This document shows positions 5,793-12,702 of a stretch of DNA of 12,702 nucleotides, one piece after another. Source of the stretch: Oscillospiraceae bacterium (GTDB taxonomy: Bacteria; Bacillota; Clostridia; Oscillospirales; Ruminococcaceae). The notes beneath the pieces were generated by a model, which worked only from the letters and a program-made list of their open reading frames with translations, had not been told where the DNA came from and made no database searches. Every line of letters begins with the position of its first letter. Within the stretch, counting starts at the first letter, position 1. The stretch lies in contig JAFPXW010000171.1 in NCBI GenBank assembly GCA_017394565.1, positions 1-12,702 on the forward strand, written 5' to 3'. The position numbers were made by a program, and so were the translations under genes.

Positions 5793-5815
5793 CCTGTATG
5801 AAAGGAATGATGATC

Positions 5816-6145
5816 GTGGAATATAAAAGAATGAGTACAAAAGATATGCTTCAGTATTGTGACGAAGCACTGGCCTGGGAGGAATTCGGGCCGGTCGATG
5901 TTTTCTTTTTTGAGTCTGTCAAGCGCATCCTGCTCGGACAATGCTCGGCAGTGGAAGTGCCGGAGCCGGAGGAACAGGACGAACTGGCAGATGTCGCAAC
6001 ACCTGTTGCGGCTGAGGAACTCATTTCGTATGACGAGAGCGCTACACAGCTCAATGAAGCGATCGCAGCAGATACCTTCTTTGACGGAAGCGAAATCTAC
6101 ACAATGACTACGGACGGAAAGGGGAGCGCGGATGCCGAGCTTTAA
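5816..6145 (+). CDS. Unrecognised small acidic protein between infB and rbfA
   Basis: I do not recognise this 109-residue protein. It starts VEYKRMSTKDMLQYCDEALA, has a hydrophobic/aromatic patch (PVDVFFFESVKRILLG, about residues 25-40), then a Glu/Asp/Ala-rich stretch (about 45-95, including EPEEQDELADV). There is no signal peptide, membrane segment or obvious metal or nucleotide motif. The GTG at 5816 is preferred because AAAGGA (5801-5806) lies 9 nt before it. In-frame ATGs at 5798, 5807, 5810 and 5831 are alternatives with poorer spacing. It probably is a real gene: it is open, has a ribosome binding site, and its end overlaps rbfA by 14 nt with the rbfA ribosome binding site inside it, implying coupled translation. 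The context suggests a link to ribosome assembly or initiation, but that is inference. Confidence is for being a gene, not for function. Confidence 0.75.
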   Translation: MEYKRMSTKDMLQYCDEALAWEEFGPVDVFFFESVKRILLGQCSAVEVPEPEEQDELADVATPVAAEELISYDESATQLNEAIAADTFFDGSEIYTMTTDGKGSADAEL

Positions 6146-6506
6146 GAATGACCGGATGTCTGAGGACATTCACAGAGAGCTGACTGATATTTTCCGCAGT
6201 GTCAAGGATCCCCGCGTGAGCGACCTGCTTTCGGTCGTGCGCGTGGAACTGGCCGGTGACGGCTCGCACTGCAAGGTGTTCGTATCCAGTCTGCGCGGCT
6301 GGGAGGATACTGTAGAATCGGTCAAGGGCCTGAAAAGTGCGGCTGGCTTTATCCGCCGCGAACTGTTCGCCCGCCTGAAAATGCGCAAAAGCCCAGAGCT
6401 GCACTTCATTGCGGACGATTCCATCGCACGCGGTGCAGAGGTGACCAAAAAACTCGAAGGCATGACCTTTACGGAAGATACGGAGGATGCGAATGAAGCC
6501 GATTAG
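6132..6506 (+). CDS. rbfA: Ribosome-binding factor A
   Basis: RbfA binds the 30S subunit near the central pseudoknot and helps the late maturation of 16S rRNA, notably under cold stress. The 124-residue protein has the KH-like fold signatures: N-terminal RMSEDIHRELTDIFRSVKDPRV (residues 8-29), then a beta strand SVVRVELAGDGSHCKVFVSS, then the helix GLKSAAGFIRRELFARLKMRKSPELHFIADDS, including the family-typical RxxLxxRLxxRxxPEL pattern. A short acidic tail ends the protein (EDTEDANEAD). AAAGGGGAG (6118-6126) lies 5 nt before the ATG. The gene overlaps the upstream orphan by 14 nt and nrnA by 14 nt, so its translation is probably coupled at both ends. Length is typical (about 115-135). Confidence 0.95.
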   Translation: MPSFKNDRMSEDIHRELTDIFRSVKDPRVSDLLSVVRVELAGDGSHCKVFVSSLRGWEDTVESVKGLKSAAGFIRRELFARLKMRKSPELHFIADDSIARGAEVTKKLEGMTFTEDTEDANEAD

Positions 6507-7446
6507 TATTGCGGACACCGCGGCATATCTACGGAATTGCCGTGATGCCTATATCCTGATCCATCGTTCTCCGGACGGTGACTGCATCGGTTCGGGCTAC
6601 TCCCTGCAGGCGGTCCTCCGCCAGCTCGGGATCCGTTCCAGAGTGCTGTGCGCCGATCCGATCCCGCCGCGTTTCGGCTTTTTGCTGCCGGACGAGGAGG
6701 AAGAAGAATTCACACCGCAGTGCATCATTTCGGTGGACGTGGCGGACGAGAAATTGTTCGGCGACCTCGAGAAGCTCTACCGCGGCAGAGTCAATCTCTG
6801 CATCGACCACCACATCTCGAATCTCGGCTATGCAGACCGTCTGCTCCTGGAGGGCGATTCGGCGGCAGCCTGCGAGGTGCTGTATAAGGTCTACCGCGAG
6901 ATGGGCGTGACGTTCACCCGTCAGATCGCCATGTGCCTCTATACCGGTATGGCGACGGATACAGGATGCTTCAAATTCAGCAATACAACTCCCAATACAC
7001 ATATTTTTGCCGCAGAGCTGATGCGTGAGTTCCCCGACATCCGCTATGATCTCATCAACCGCGAGATGTTCGATGTCAAGAGCCCGTCGCGTCTGCGTGC
7101 GGAAATGATCATGCTCAGCAATATGGAATACCACCTGAATCACAAGGTCACCATCGTCTGGGCGACACTCGATGTCTGCCATTCCAATGGCGTGGACGAG
7201 AAGGACATGGAAGGTCTGACGTCCCTCGGCCTGCAGCCGGAGGGCGTGGAGGTCGGCATCACCGTGCGCGAGCGCGAGGCCGGCGTTTACAAGATCTCCA
7301 TGCGTTCGGCACGTGACGTGAATGTGTCCGCCATCTGCCAGAAATTCGGCGGCGGCGGCCATATCAAGGCTGCCGGATGCCAGCTGGAGGGCACACGCGA
7401 GGAGATCCGCGACCGTCTGCTGGCGGCAGTGGAGGGAGCACTATGA
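6493..7446 (+). CDS. nrnA: DHH/DHHA1 phosphoesterase, NrnA-like (nano-RNase and pAp phosphatase)
   Basis: NrnA-type enzymes hydrolyse 2-5 nt RNAs and dephosphorylate 3',5'-pAp to AMP in the cytoplasm, using two Mn ions; some relatives act on cyclic di-nucleotide products. The DHH motifs are visible: HRSPDGD (residues 24-30), SVDVAD (motif II), DHH (105-107) followed by ISN, and TGMATDTGCFKFSNT (motif IV). The C-terminal DHHA1 substrate-binding domain ends with FGGGGHIKAAGC (GGGGH at 286-290). All expected metal ligands appear intact, and the 317-residue length is normal. The start is put at the ATG at 6493, six nt after GGAGG (6482-6486); an ATG at 6487 touches that site and is disfavoured. 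It overlaps rbfA by 14 nt and truB by 4 nt (ATGA). The position after rbfA is common in Firmicutes. Its exact substrate is inferred from family. Confidence 0.92.
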   Translation: MKPISIADTAAYLRNCRDAYILIHRSPDGDCIGSGYSLQAVLRQLGIRSRVLCADPIPPRFGFLLPDEEEEEFTPQCIISVDVADEKLFGDLEKLYRGRVNLCIDHHISNLGYADRLLLEGDSAAACEVLYKVYREMGVTFTRQIAMCLYTGMATDTGCFKFSNTTPNTHIFAAELMREFPDIRYDLINREMFDVKSPSRLRAEMIMLSNMEYHLNHKVTIVWATLDVCHSNGVDEKDMEGLTSLGLQPEGVEVGITVREREAGVYKISMRSARDVNVSAICQKFGGGGHIKAAGCQLEGTREEIRDRLLAAVEGAL

Positions 7447-8351
7447 ACGGTATCCTGCTGATCGACAAGCCGCAGGGCTGGACATCCTTTGATGTGATCG
7501 GAAAGCTGCGCGGTGTTCTTCACATGAAGCGCCTCGGTCACGCAGGAACGCTCGATCCGATGGCAACAGGCGTGCTGCCGGTATTTGTCGGCTATGCGAC
7601 GAAAGCCTGCGGCATCCTGCCGGACGATACCAAGGCGTACACCGCCGGATTTCAGCTCGGCAAGGTCAGCGATACACAGGACGACACCGGCGAGATCCTC
7701 GAAACACACGATTTCGCCGGCATTACGGAGGAAATGCTCCGCGATGCACTGTCCGGCATGACCGGTGAGGTCGATCAGATCCCGCCGATGTATTCGGCAG
7801 TCAAGGTGGACGGCAGGAAACTCTACGAACTCGCACGTCAGGGCAAAACGGTCGAACGCACCGCAAGGCGCGTGCGCATTGATGCGCTGGAATTGACACA
7901 GTTCGATCCGGCGGCGGGCGAGGGCACCCTATCCGTGACCTGCGGCAGCGGTACGTATGTCCGCACGATCCTGCATGATCTCGGACAGATACTCGGCTGC
8001 GGTGCGGTCATGACATCGCTGCGCAGAACCGTGTCGAACGGCTTTTCCATCGACCGGTGCATCACGCTGGAAACCGCGCAGCAGCTGGCGGATGAGGGAC
8101 GCATCGGTGATGCGCTGATCCCGATCGGTGAGGTCTTTTCCTCACTTCCGACGGTGAGGCTCAGCGAAAAGCAGACCAGACTCTACCGCAACGGCGTGAA
8201 GCTTGAGCTTTCCTACCTGAAAGGGCAGATCACCGATGCGGATCGCTATGCGGTCTACGGGAAGCCGGACGGTTTCCTCGGAACGGCGCTGGCAGACAAA
8301 CAGGAAGGCATTCTTCGCATCGAGCGAAATCTTTGCGAACCCAATCAATGA
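7443..8351 (+). CDS. truB: tRNA pseudouridine-55 synthase TruB
   Basis: TruB converts U55 in the T-loop of nearly all tRNAs to pseudouridine and also acts as a tRNA chaperone. The 302-residue protein begins MNGILLIDKPQGWTSFDV, the classic TruB start, followed by KRLGHAGTLDPMATGVLPV, whose Asp38 is the catalytic nucleophile. Further family segments include YTAGFQLGKVSDTQDDTGE, IPPMYSAVKVDGRKLYELAR and CGSGTYVRTILHDLG. The C-terminal part (about 240-302) is the PUA-like region. GGAGGGAG (7431-7438) precedes the ATG at 7443, which overlaps the nrnA stop in an ATGA. It is followed 22 nt later by ribF, a standard truB-ribF pairing. All motifs look intact. Confidence 0.97.
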   Translation: MNGILLIDKPQGWTSFDVIGKLRGVLHMKRLGHAGTLDPMATGVLPVFVGYATKACGILPDDTKAYTAGFQLGKVSDTQDDTGEILETHDFAGITEEMLRDALSGMTGEVDQIPPMYSAVKVDGRKLYELARQGKTVERTARRVRIDALELTQFDPAAGEGTLSVTCGSGTYVRTILHDLGQILGCGAVMTSLRRTVSNGFSIDRCITLETAQQLADEGRIGDALIPIGEVFSSLPTVRLSEKQTRLYRNGVKLELSYLKGQITDADRYAVYGKPDGFLGTALADKQEGILRIERNLCEPNQ

Positions 8352-8373
8352 GGATGCGGGGAGGTGACGCCCT

Positions 8374-9279
8374 TTGAGCGTCCGAACAAAAACGGCAGTT
8401 GCGCTGGGATTATTTGATGGTGTCCATCAGGGGCACCGCGCGGTCCTGCAAGCGGCACTGCGCCAGAAACCAAACGGCCTGACACCGGCGGCATTTACAT
8501 TTCATTCCGAGATGGCAGCACATAAGGGCGCGGCAGGTTTCATTTACACGACTGACACCAAGCGCTGGCTGATGGAACAGGAATGTGGCATGGAGCAGAT
8601 CTATGCACCGTCATTCGAGCTGGTCAGCAGCCTGACAGGCGACGAGTTTGCCAAAACGATCCTTCTGGAACGCATGAATGCGGCATTCGTGTCCTGCGGA
8701 GAAGATTTTCGCTTCGGAAAGTGCGCGCTCTGGGATGTGCAGGATCTTGTGAAATTCGGCAGAAAATACGGCTTTGCCGTTGAGATCGTGGAGGAAGTCC
8801 GCATGGGCGGCAAGGTCATTTCCTCGACCTCCATCCGCGAACTGCTCCTGCAGGGAAATTTGCAGGAGGTCAATCGTCTGCTGGGTTCACCGTATCTGCT
8901 GCACAGTCAGGTCATGCACGGTGCGCATTTAGGCTCGACCATCGGCTTTGCGACGATCAACCAGCATTTTGCGGAAGGTCAGCTTGTGCCGATGTACGGC
9001 GTGTATGCGTCCGAAACCCAGACGCCGGAGGGATGGTTCCCGTCCGTCACCAATGTCGGTGTCAAGCCGACCGTGACGAGCGCCGGCATTCCGCTGGCGG
9101 AAACACACATCCTCGATTACACCGGGGATCTCTATGGGAAAACGGTCACCGTCGCACTCACCGGGCGTCTGCGCGGCGAGCAGAAATTCGACAGCCTGGA
9201 TGCCCTGACGACACAGCTCGGCAGGGACATCGCCATGCGCAGACAGCTTTCAAAGAATTATCATCCATTCAACACATAA
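8374..9279 (+). CDS. ribF: Bifunctional riboflavin kinase/FAD synthetase RibF
   Basis: RibF phosphorylates riboflavin to FMN and adenylates FMN to FAD. The 301-residue protein has an N-terminal nucleotidyltransferase domain with LGLFDGVHQGH (residues 11-21), CGEDFRFGK and the ISSTSIRE motif, then a C-terminal riboflavin kinase domain (about 178-301) with the catalytic-Glu region AETHILDYTGDLYGK. The kinase metal/ATP motif, usually GxFPTAN, reads IGFATINQ here (190-197). The Thr and Asn are kept, but Pro and Ala are replaced, and the preceding Arg of the usual GRxxGFPTAN pattern is Ser. The start is TTG at 8374, seven nt after GGGGAGGTGA (8358-8367); no ATG gives the full N-terminus. It is the last gene of the translation operon, 22 nt from truB. 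Kinase activity is likely but worth testing. Confidence 0.93.
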   Translation: MSVRTKTAVALGLFDGVHQGHRAVLQAALRQKPNGLTPAAFTFHSEMAAHKGAAGFIYTTDTKRWLMEQECGMEQIYAPSFELVSSLTGDEFAKTILLERMNAAFVSCGEDFRFGKCALWDVQDLVKFGRKYGFAVEIVEEVRMGGKVISSTSIRELLLQGNLQEVNRLLGSPYLLHSQVMHGAHLGSTIGFATINQHFAEGQLVPMYGVYASETQTPEGWFPSVTNVGVKPTVTSAGIPLAETHILDYTGDLYGKTVTVALTGRLRGEQKFDSLDALTTQLGRDIAMRRQLSKNYHPFNT

Positions 9280-9300
9280 AGAGACTATACTTAAAGAATG

Positions 9301-9327
9301 TGCAGGCATTCCCCGTGAGTGTCTGCA
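9301..9327 (+). other. Hairpin between ribF and the ABC genes
   Basis: TGCAGGCA (9301-9308) pairs with TGTCTGCA (9320-9327) around an 11-base loop, with one G-U pair. No U-run follows (TAAAGAATTG), so it is not a convincing terminator. The 79-nt gap has no clear promoter, so some read-through from ribF into the transporter genes is likely. Confidence 0.4.
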
Positions 9328-9358
9328 TAAAGAATTGTAAGGGAGGGAACCTTTCCTC

Positions 9359-10324
9359 ATGATCGAAGTCAGAAATCTGACAAAGCATTACGGCGACAAG
9401 AAAGCCGTCAATGACATCAGCTTCACCGTGGAGGACGGTGAGATCTTAGGATTCCTCGGCCCGAACGGTGCCGGAAAATCCACGACAATGAATATGCTGA
9501 CCGGCTATATCTCCTCCACCTCCGGACAGGCGCTCATCAACGGCGTTGACATTCTGGAGGATCCGATCGGCGCAAAGAAATACATCGGCTACCTGCCGGA
9601 AATTCCGCCGCTGTATCTGGACATGACCGTCAAGGCATACCTGAATTTCGTCTTTGACCTCAAAAAATGCAAGCTGCCCAGACGTTCCCATATGAAGGAC
9701 GTTATGACACTGTGCAAGATCCAGGACGTGGAGGATCGCCTGATCCGCAATCTGTCCAAAGGTTACAAGCAGCGCGTGGGGCTTGCGCAGGCTCTCATCG
9801 GCAATCCGCCGGTGCTGATCCTCGACGAGCCGACGGTCGGACTGGATCCGAAGCAGATGGTCGAGATCCGTACCCTCATCAAGCGCCTCGGTAAGAATCA
9901 CACCGTCATCCTGTCCTCGCACATTCTGTCCGAGATCCAGGCCGTCTGCGACCGTGTCATCATTATCAACAAGGGCGTTGTCGCTGCCGATGACACCGCA
10001 ACGAACCTGTCCAATCAGGTCACGACCGATCACCGCGTCATTGCCAGGATCGAAGGCGAAAAAGCCGCCATCCTGCAAGCCATCCGCGGTATCGAAGGCA
10101 TCAAGTATGTCCGTGCCGATATGGAGCGAGAGGAAGGCATCTGGGAGTATGAGATGGAGGCAGAACCCGGTCAGGATATCCGCCGTGATGTCAACCGCAT
10201 CTGCCGCGAGAATGACTGGAATATTCTCCTGCTCAAAACAATGGAGATGACCTTGGAGGACATCTTCCTGAAGATCACTATGGGTGAGCATATCGACCTC
10301 ACCGCGAAGGGAGGAGATCAGTAA
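9359..10324 (+). CDS. ABC transporter ATP-binding protein, GldA-like
   Basis: This is the cytoplasmic motor of an ABC-2 type transporter. The 321-residue protein shows all the ATPase motifs: Walker A GPNGAGKSTT (residues 34-43), Q-loop region (YLPEIPPLY, about 78-86), signature LSKGYKQR (132-139), Walker B VLILDEPT (152-159), D-loop GLDP and the H-loop His188 in LSSHIL. After residue 220 comes the roughly 100-residue regulatory C-terminal part found in the CcmA/GldA/DrrA group. GGGAGGG (9341-9347) lies 11 nt before the ATG, within a small hairpin (9343-9358). The stop overlaps the permease start by one base (TAATG). Together with the next two genes it forms a GldA-GldF-GldG-type set. In Bacteroidetes these names refer to gliding motility, but the same sets occur in non-gliding Firmicutes, where the substrate is unknown. 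Confidence 0.94.
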   Translation: MIEVRNLTKHYGDKKAVNDISFTVEDGEILGFLGPNGAGKSTTMNMLTGYISSTSGQALINGVDILEDPIGAKKYIGYLPEIPPLYLDMTVKAYLNFVFDLKKCKLPRRSHMKDVMTLCKIQDVEDRLIRNLSKGYKQRVGLAQALIGNPPVLILDEPTVGLDPKQMVEIRTLIKRLGKNHTVILSSHILSEIQAVCDRVIIINKGVVAADDTATNLSNQVTTDHRVIARIEGEKAAILQAIRGIEGIKYVRADMEREEGIWEYEMEAEPGQDIRRDVNRICRENDWNILLLKTMEMTLEDIFLKITMGEHIDLTAKGGDQ

Positions 10325-11028
10325 TGGGCGCGATTTACCGCAGAGAGATCGGTGCGTTCTTTACATCGAGCATCGCGTATGTATTTCTGGCGGTGTTCTA
10401 TCTCATCACCGGATTTTTCTTTACCATGGATAATCTCGCTGCCGGATCCACCAGTCTGGCAAGCGTTTTCTCGACGATGTTCGTCATCTCGATCTTCCTG
10501 ATCCCGATCCTGACGATGCGTCTGTTCAGCGAGGAAAAGAAGCAGCGTACCGATCAGGGCTTGCTGACGGCTCCGGTTTCACTCACCGGCATCGTCCTCG
10601 GCAAGTATTTCGCAGCGCTGACGATGTTCCTCATCGCCACGGCGATCGTCTTTATCTTCGGCGTGATCCTGTCTCTGTTCGGAACGGTTGCGTGGATGAC
10701 ACTGCTCTCGAATTTCCTGGCGATCGTGCTGGTCGGTGCGGCGTTCATCGCGGTGGGGCTGTTTATTTCGTCCCTGACCGAGAACCAGATCGCAGCGGCT
10801 GTGGCAAGCATGGTCGTGCTGCTGATGTTCTTCCTGGTGGATACACTCGCAGCGCGTGTCAGCATGAGCTGGCTCCAGAGCCTGCTCTATGATCTGAGCT
10901 TCTATACCCGTTATTATGAATTCACCTGCGGCATTTTCAACCTCTCCAGTGTGCTGTTCTTCATCAGTGCAGCGGTGCTGTTCAATTTCTTCACCGTGAG
11001 AGTCTTTGAGAAGCGCCGCTGGAGCTAA
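10324..11028 (+). CDS. ABC-2 type permease, GldF-like
   Basis: A 234-residue integral membrane protein with six likely transmembrane segments: about residues 13-32, 45-65, 97-122, 123-150, 157-177 and 208-230. The cytoplasmic loop between segments 2 and 3 carries SEEKKQRTDQGLLTAPVS, the conserved ABC-2 permease motif that contacts the ATPase. It is the membrane partner of the preceding ATPase. GGGAGGAG (10310-10316) sits inside the end of the ATPase gene, and the start codon overlaps its stop, so the two are translated as a unit. Length and topology match the GldF group (about 240 residues). The substrate cannot be read from the sequence. Confidence 0.92.
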   Translation: MGAIYRREIGAFFTSSIAYVFLAVFYLITGFFFTMDNLAAGSTSLASVFSTMFVISIFLIPILTMRLFSEEKKQRTDQGLLTAPVSLTGIVLGKYFAALTMFLIATAIVFIFGVILSLFGTVAWMTLLSNFLAIVLVGAAFIAVGLFISSLTENQIAAAVASMVVLLMFFLVDTLAARVSMSWLQSLLYDLSFYTRYYEFTCGIFNLSSVLFFISAAVLFNFFTVRVFEKRRWS

Positions 11029-11042
11029 GGAGGTGGGCCGCG

Positions 11043-12656
11043 ATGGCAGATATGGAAACCGAAAAGCAGCAGGAAACTGCTTCTTCCGCACAGCCGGAGA
11101 AACCTGCCAAGAAGCGCATGAGCCTTGCAACTCGCAAAAAGCTCAAATACGGCGGTATCGCAACAGCGATCACCTGTGTGGTGACGGCCGTTGTCATTGG
11201 CGCGAATGTGCTGGTCAGCAACGTGATGGAGAAGTATCCCCTCAAGCTGGATCTGACCGAGAACGGAATGTATGAGATCTCTGACGACAGTGTGAATTAC
11301 CTTCACGACCTCGGACAGGATGTCAATTTCACCGTTCTGATGAGCGAATCCAACTTCCAGACAAGCGGCACGACCATGAAGATGGTTTCGGAGCTGCTGG
11401 AACGCTATACACAGTATTCCGACAAAATTCACCTGAGCTATGTGGATCCCTCCACCAATCCGGATGTGGTCAATACCTACCAGCAGAACTACTCCGGCAC
11501 ATTGCAGGAGGGCGACATCATCGTTTCCGACGCGAATGACGATTCCAAGATGCGCGTGGTCAATATGAACAGCCTGTTCAGCTATGACCAGCAGAAGCTC
11601 ATGGCGGCGCGTTATTACGGACAGGGTACGGTTCAGGATGCCATCACCGGATTCTCCGGCGAGCAGAACCTGACCGCCGCGCTGATGTATGTCACCGATG
11701 CCAACCCGATCAAGGTCGGATTTATCCAGACAGCCAACGAATCGCCGATCTATAACGCGAACTACCATTACTACGGTGCTTCGATGTTTGCGTCCACACT
11801 TGCCAAAAATGGCTATGATGTGCAGGGCATCGACTTGTATAAGGATGAGCTGGATCCGGCGGTTTACGATGTTCTGGTGCTTCCAGCGCCGGTCAACGAT
11901 CTGACTGCGACCGCGATCGACAGCATTTCTGCGTTCCTGTACAACGACGGCGAGTATAACCGCAATCTCATCTATATCGCCGACTTCACACAGGGAGACA
12001 CCCCGAAGCTTGACGAACTGCTCAGCACCTGGGGCATCGAAGTCACCAAGAACCTTGCACTCGAAGGCGATTCCAAGGCGGCACAGCAGGTAACGCTTGC
12101 CATCGGCAATGCGTCCGTTCCGCTGGCGACCATCGCCAATGAGGATTACGCCGCAGGCATGGCAAATGCCAGCCTCCCGATCGTGGCTCCGCTTTGCCGC
12201 CCGATCAATCTCCTCTGGGAGTCCCAGACCGGCGGTATCACGAGCGCTCTGCTCCAGACGTCCGAGACTGTCTACCTCAACGAGATGGGACAGAAGACCG
12301 AAAATGCCGACACCACACCGGCCGGTACGCAGACCGTTGCAGCCATGACCACCCGTGCGGAAATGATCGACAATGTCAAGCATCAGAGCAATATCATGGT
12401 GCTTGGTTCCATGATGCTCCTCGACTCCAATGTGATGCAGGACGCATCCTATAACAATGCACCGTACTTCATCAATGCGCTCAACCTCATGACCGGCAAG
12501 GACACGGGGCTTGTCATCGCAGAAAAGCAGCTCACCGCACAGACACTTTCCATGTCGACCAGTGAGATGCACGGTGCGATGTTCGCGGTTTACTTCATTC
12601 CGGCGATCGTTGTCTGCGCAGGCGTGATCGTGATCCTGAGGAGACGTAACAAATGA
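11043..12656 (+). CDS. GldG-family membrane-anchored protein of the ABC cluster
   Basis: A 537-residue protein with a basic, disordered N-terminal tail (1-36, with PAKKRMSLATRKKLK), one transmembrane segment (about 37-60), a long domain (about 65-505) and a second membrane segment (about 511-529) ending RRRNK. With both ends positively charged and cytoplasmic, the middle should lie outside the membrane. The stretch LKLDLTENGMYEISDDSV (67-84) matches the conserved start of the GldG/ABC-2 accessory domain. Later segments such as KVGFIQTANESPIYN and DVLVLPAPVNDLT fit its alternating alpha/beta, IFT52/ThuA-like fold. AAGGAGGTG (11027-11035) precedes the ATG by 7 nt. It probably works with the ATPase and permease as an extracytoplasmic component. 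The N-terminal tail and early region are rich in Glu, Gln and Ala. Function beyond this context is unknown. Confidence 0.86.
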   Translation: MADMETEKQQETASSAQPEKPAKKRMSLATRKKLKYGGIATAITCVVTAVVIGANVLVSNVMEKYPLKLDLTENGMYEISDDSVNYLHDLGQDVNFTVLMSESNFQTSGTTMKMVSELLERYTQYSDKIHLSYVDPSTNPDVVNTYQQNYSGTLQEGDIIVSDANDDSKMRVVNMNSLFSYDQQKLMAARYYGQGTVQDAITGFSGEQNLTAALMYVTDANPIKVGFIQTANESPIYNANYHYYGASMFASTLAKNGYDVQGIDLYKDELDPAVYDVLVLPAPVNDLTATAIDSISAFLYNDGEYNRNLIYIADFTQGDTPKLDELLSTWGIEVTKNLALEGDSKAAQQVTLAIGNASVPLATIANEDYAAGMANASLPIVAPLCRPINLLWESQTGGITSALLQTSETVYLNEMGQKTENADTTPAGTQTVAAMTTRAEMIDNVKHQSNIMVLGSMMLLDSNVMQDASYNNAPYFINALNLMTGKDTGLVIAEKQLTAQTLSMSTSEMHGAMFAVYFIPAIVVCAGVIVILRRRNK

Positions 12657-12702
12657 GTGAAGAACAGAAAAAACCGGAATATGTCGCTGAAAATGCCGAT
12701 GC
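12653..12702 (+). CDS. Start of the next gene in the transporter cluster, cut by the window end
   Basis: An ATG at 12653 overlaps the GldG stop in an ATGA, with AGGAG (12639-12643) 9 nt upstream. Sixteen codons are visible (MSEEQKKPEYVAENAD), a charged, probably cytoplasmic N-terminus. In many Firmicutes the ATPase-permease-GldG trio is followed by a DUF4340-domain protein with an N-terminal membrane anchor, and this would fit. That identity is inferred only from neighbourhood. Confidence 0.7.
   Translation, partial: MSEEQKKPEYVAENAD

Noticed and set aside
9286..9291. TATACT as a -10 box for the ABC genes
   Set aside because: The position 17 bp upstream (9263-9268, ATCCAT) has no -35 similarity and there is no TGn extension, so a dedicated promoter is not supported.
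11025..12572. 515-codon open frame on the minus strand opposite the GldG-like gene
   Set aside because: It mirrors the real gene, has no plausible ribosome binding site context, and gives a His/Arg/Ile-rich sequence with no recognisable domain. The + strand frame has an RBS, membrane anchors and operon continuity.

Overview
The window looks like chromosomal DNA from a Gram-positive anaerobe of the class Clostridia, most likely Oscillospirales/Ruminococcaceae (genus uncertain). Three things point there: the gene order rimP-nusA-ylxR-ylxQ-infB-rbfA-nrnA-truB-ribF, strong AGGAGG-type ribosome binding sites with some GTG/TTG starts, and GC-rich coding regions beside AT-rich promoters. Nearly everything is on the + strand. 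No rRNA, tRNA, CRISPR array or complete insertion sequence is visible.

Region 1 (1-378): a small divergent regulatory module. A leftward gene is cut off after its first four codons. A rightward gene encodes a 75-residue Xre/Cro-type helix-turn-helix protein. Between them lie two near-abutting perfect palindromes. The right one holds extended -10 boxes on both strands, and the leftward promoter is a full consensus match (TTGACA-17-TATAAT). The HTH protein probably binds here and controls both itself and the leftward gene.

Region 2 (379-9279): the nus/infB translation operon. A strong promoter (444-472) precedes a 12-bp leader hairpin with a weak U-run, a good candidate for NusA-dependent attenuation. 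Then come RimP (30S maturation), NusA (elongation/termination factor), YlxR/RnpM and YlxQ (small RNA-binding proteins), IF2, an unrecognised 109-residue acidic protein, RbfA (30S maturation), a DHH/DHHA1 nano-RNase/pAp phosphatase, TruB (tRNA pseudouridine-55 synthase) and RibF (FMN/FAD synthesis). Several junctions overlap (ylxR/ylxQ 32 nt, orphan/rbfA 14 nt, rbfA/nrnA 14 nt, nrnA/truB 4 nt), which suggests translational coupling. The one wide junction, after infB, is packed with inverted repeats, including a TA-ended, MITE-like 90-bp element just before the orphan gene.

Region 3 (9280-12702): a GldA/GldF/GldG-like ABC-2 transporter cluster: ATPase, six-helix permease and a GldG-family protein with two membrane anchors. 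A further gene starting at 12653 is cut by the window end. Its substrate is unknown.

Most of the window is a conserved housekeeping operon. The least explained parts are the divergent palindrome module, the infB-orphan intergenic element, the orphan acidic gene and the Gld-like transporter.
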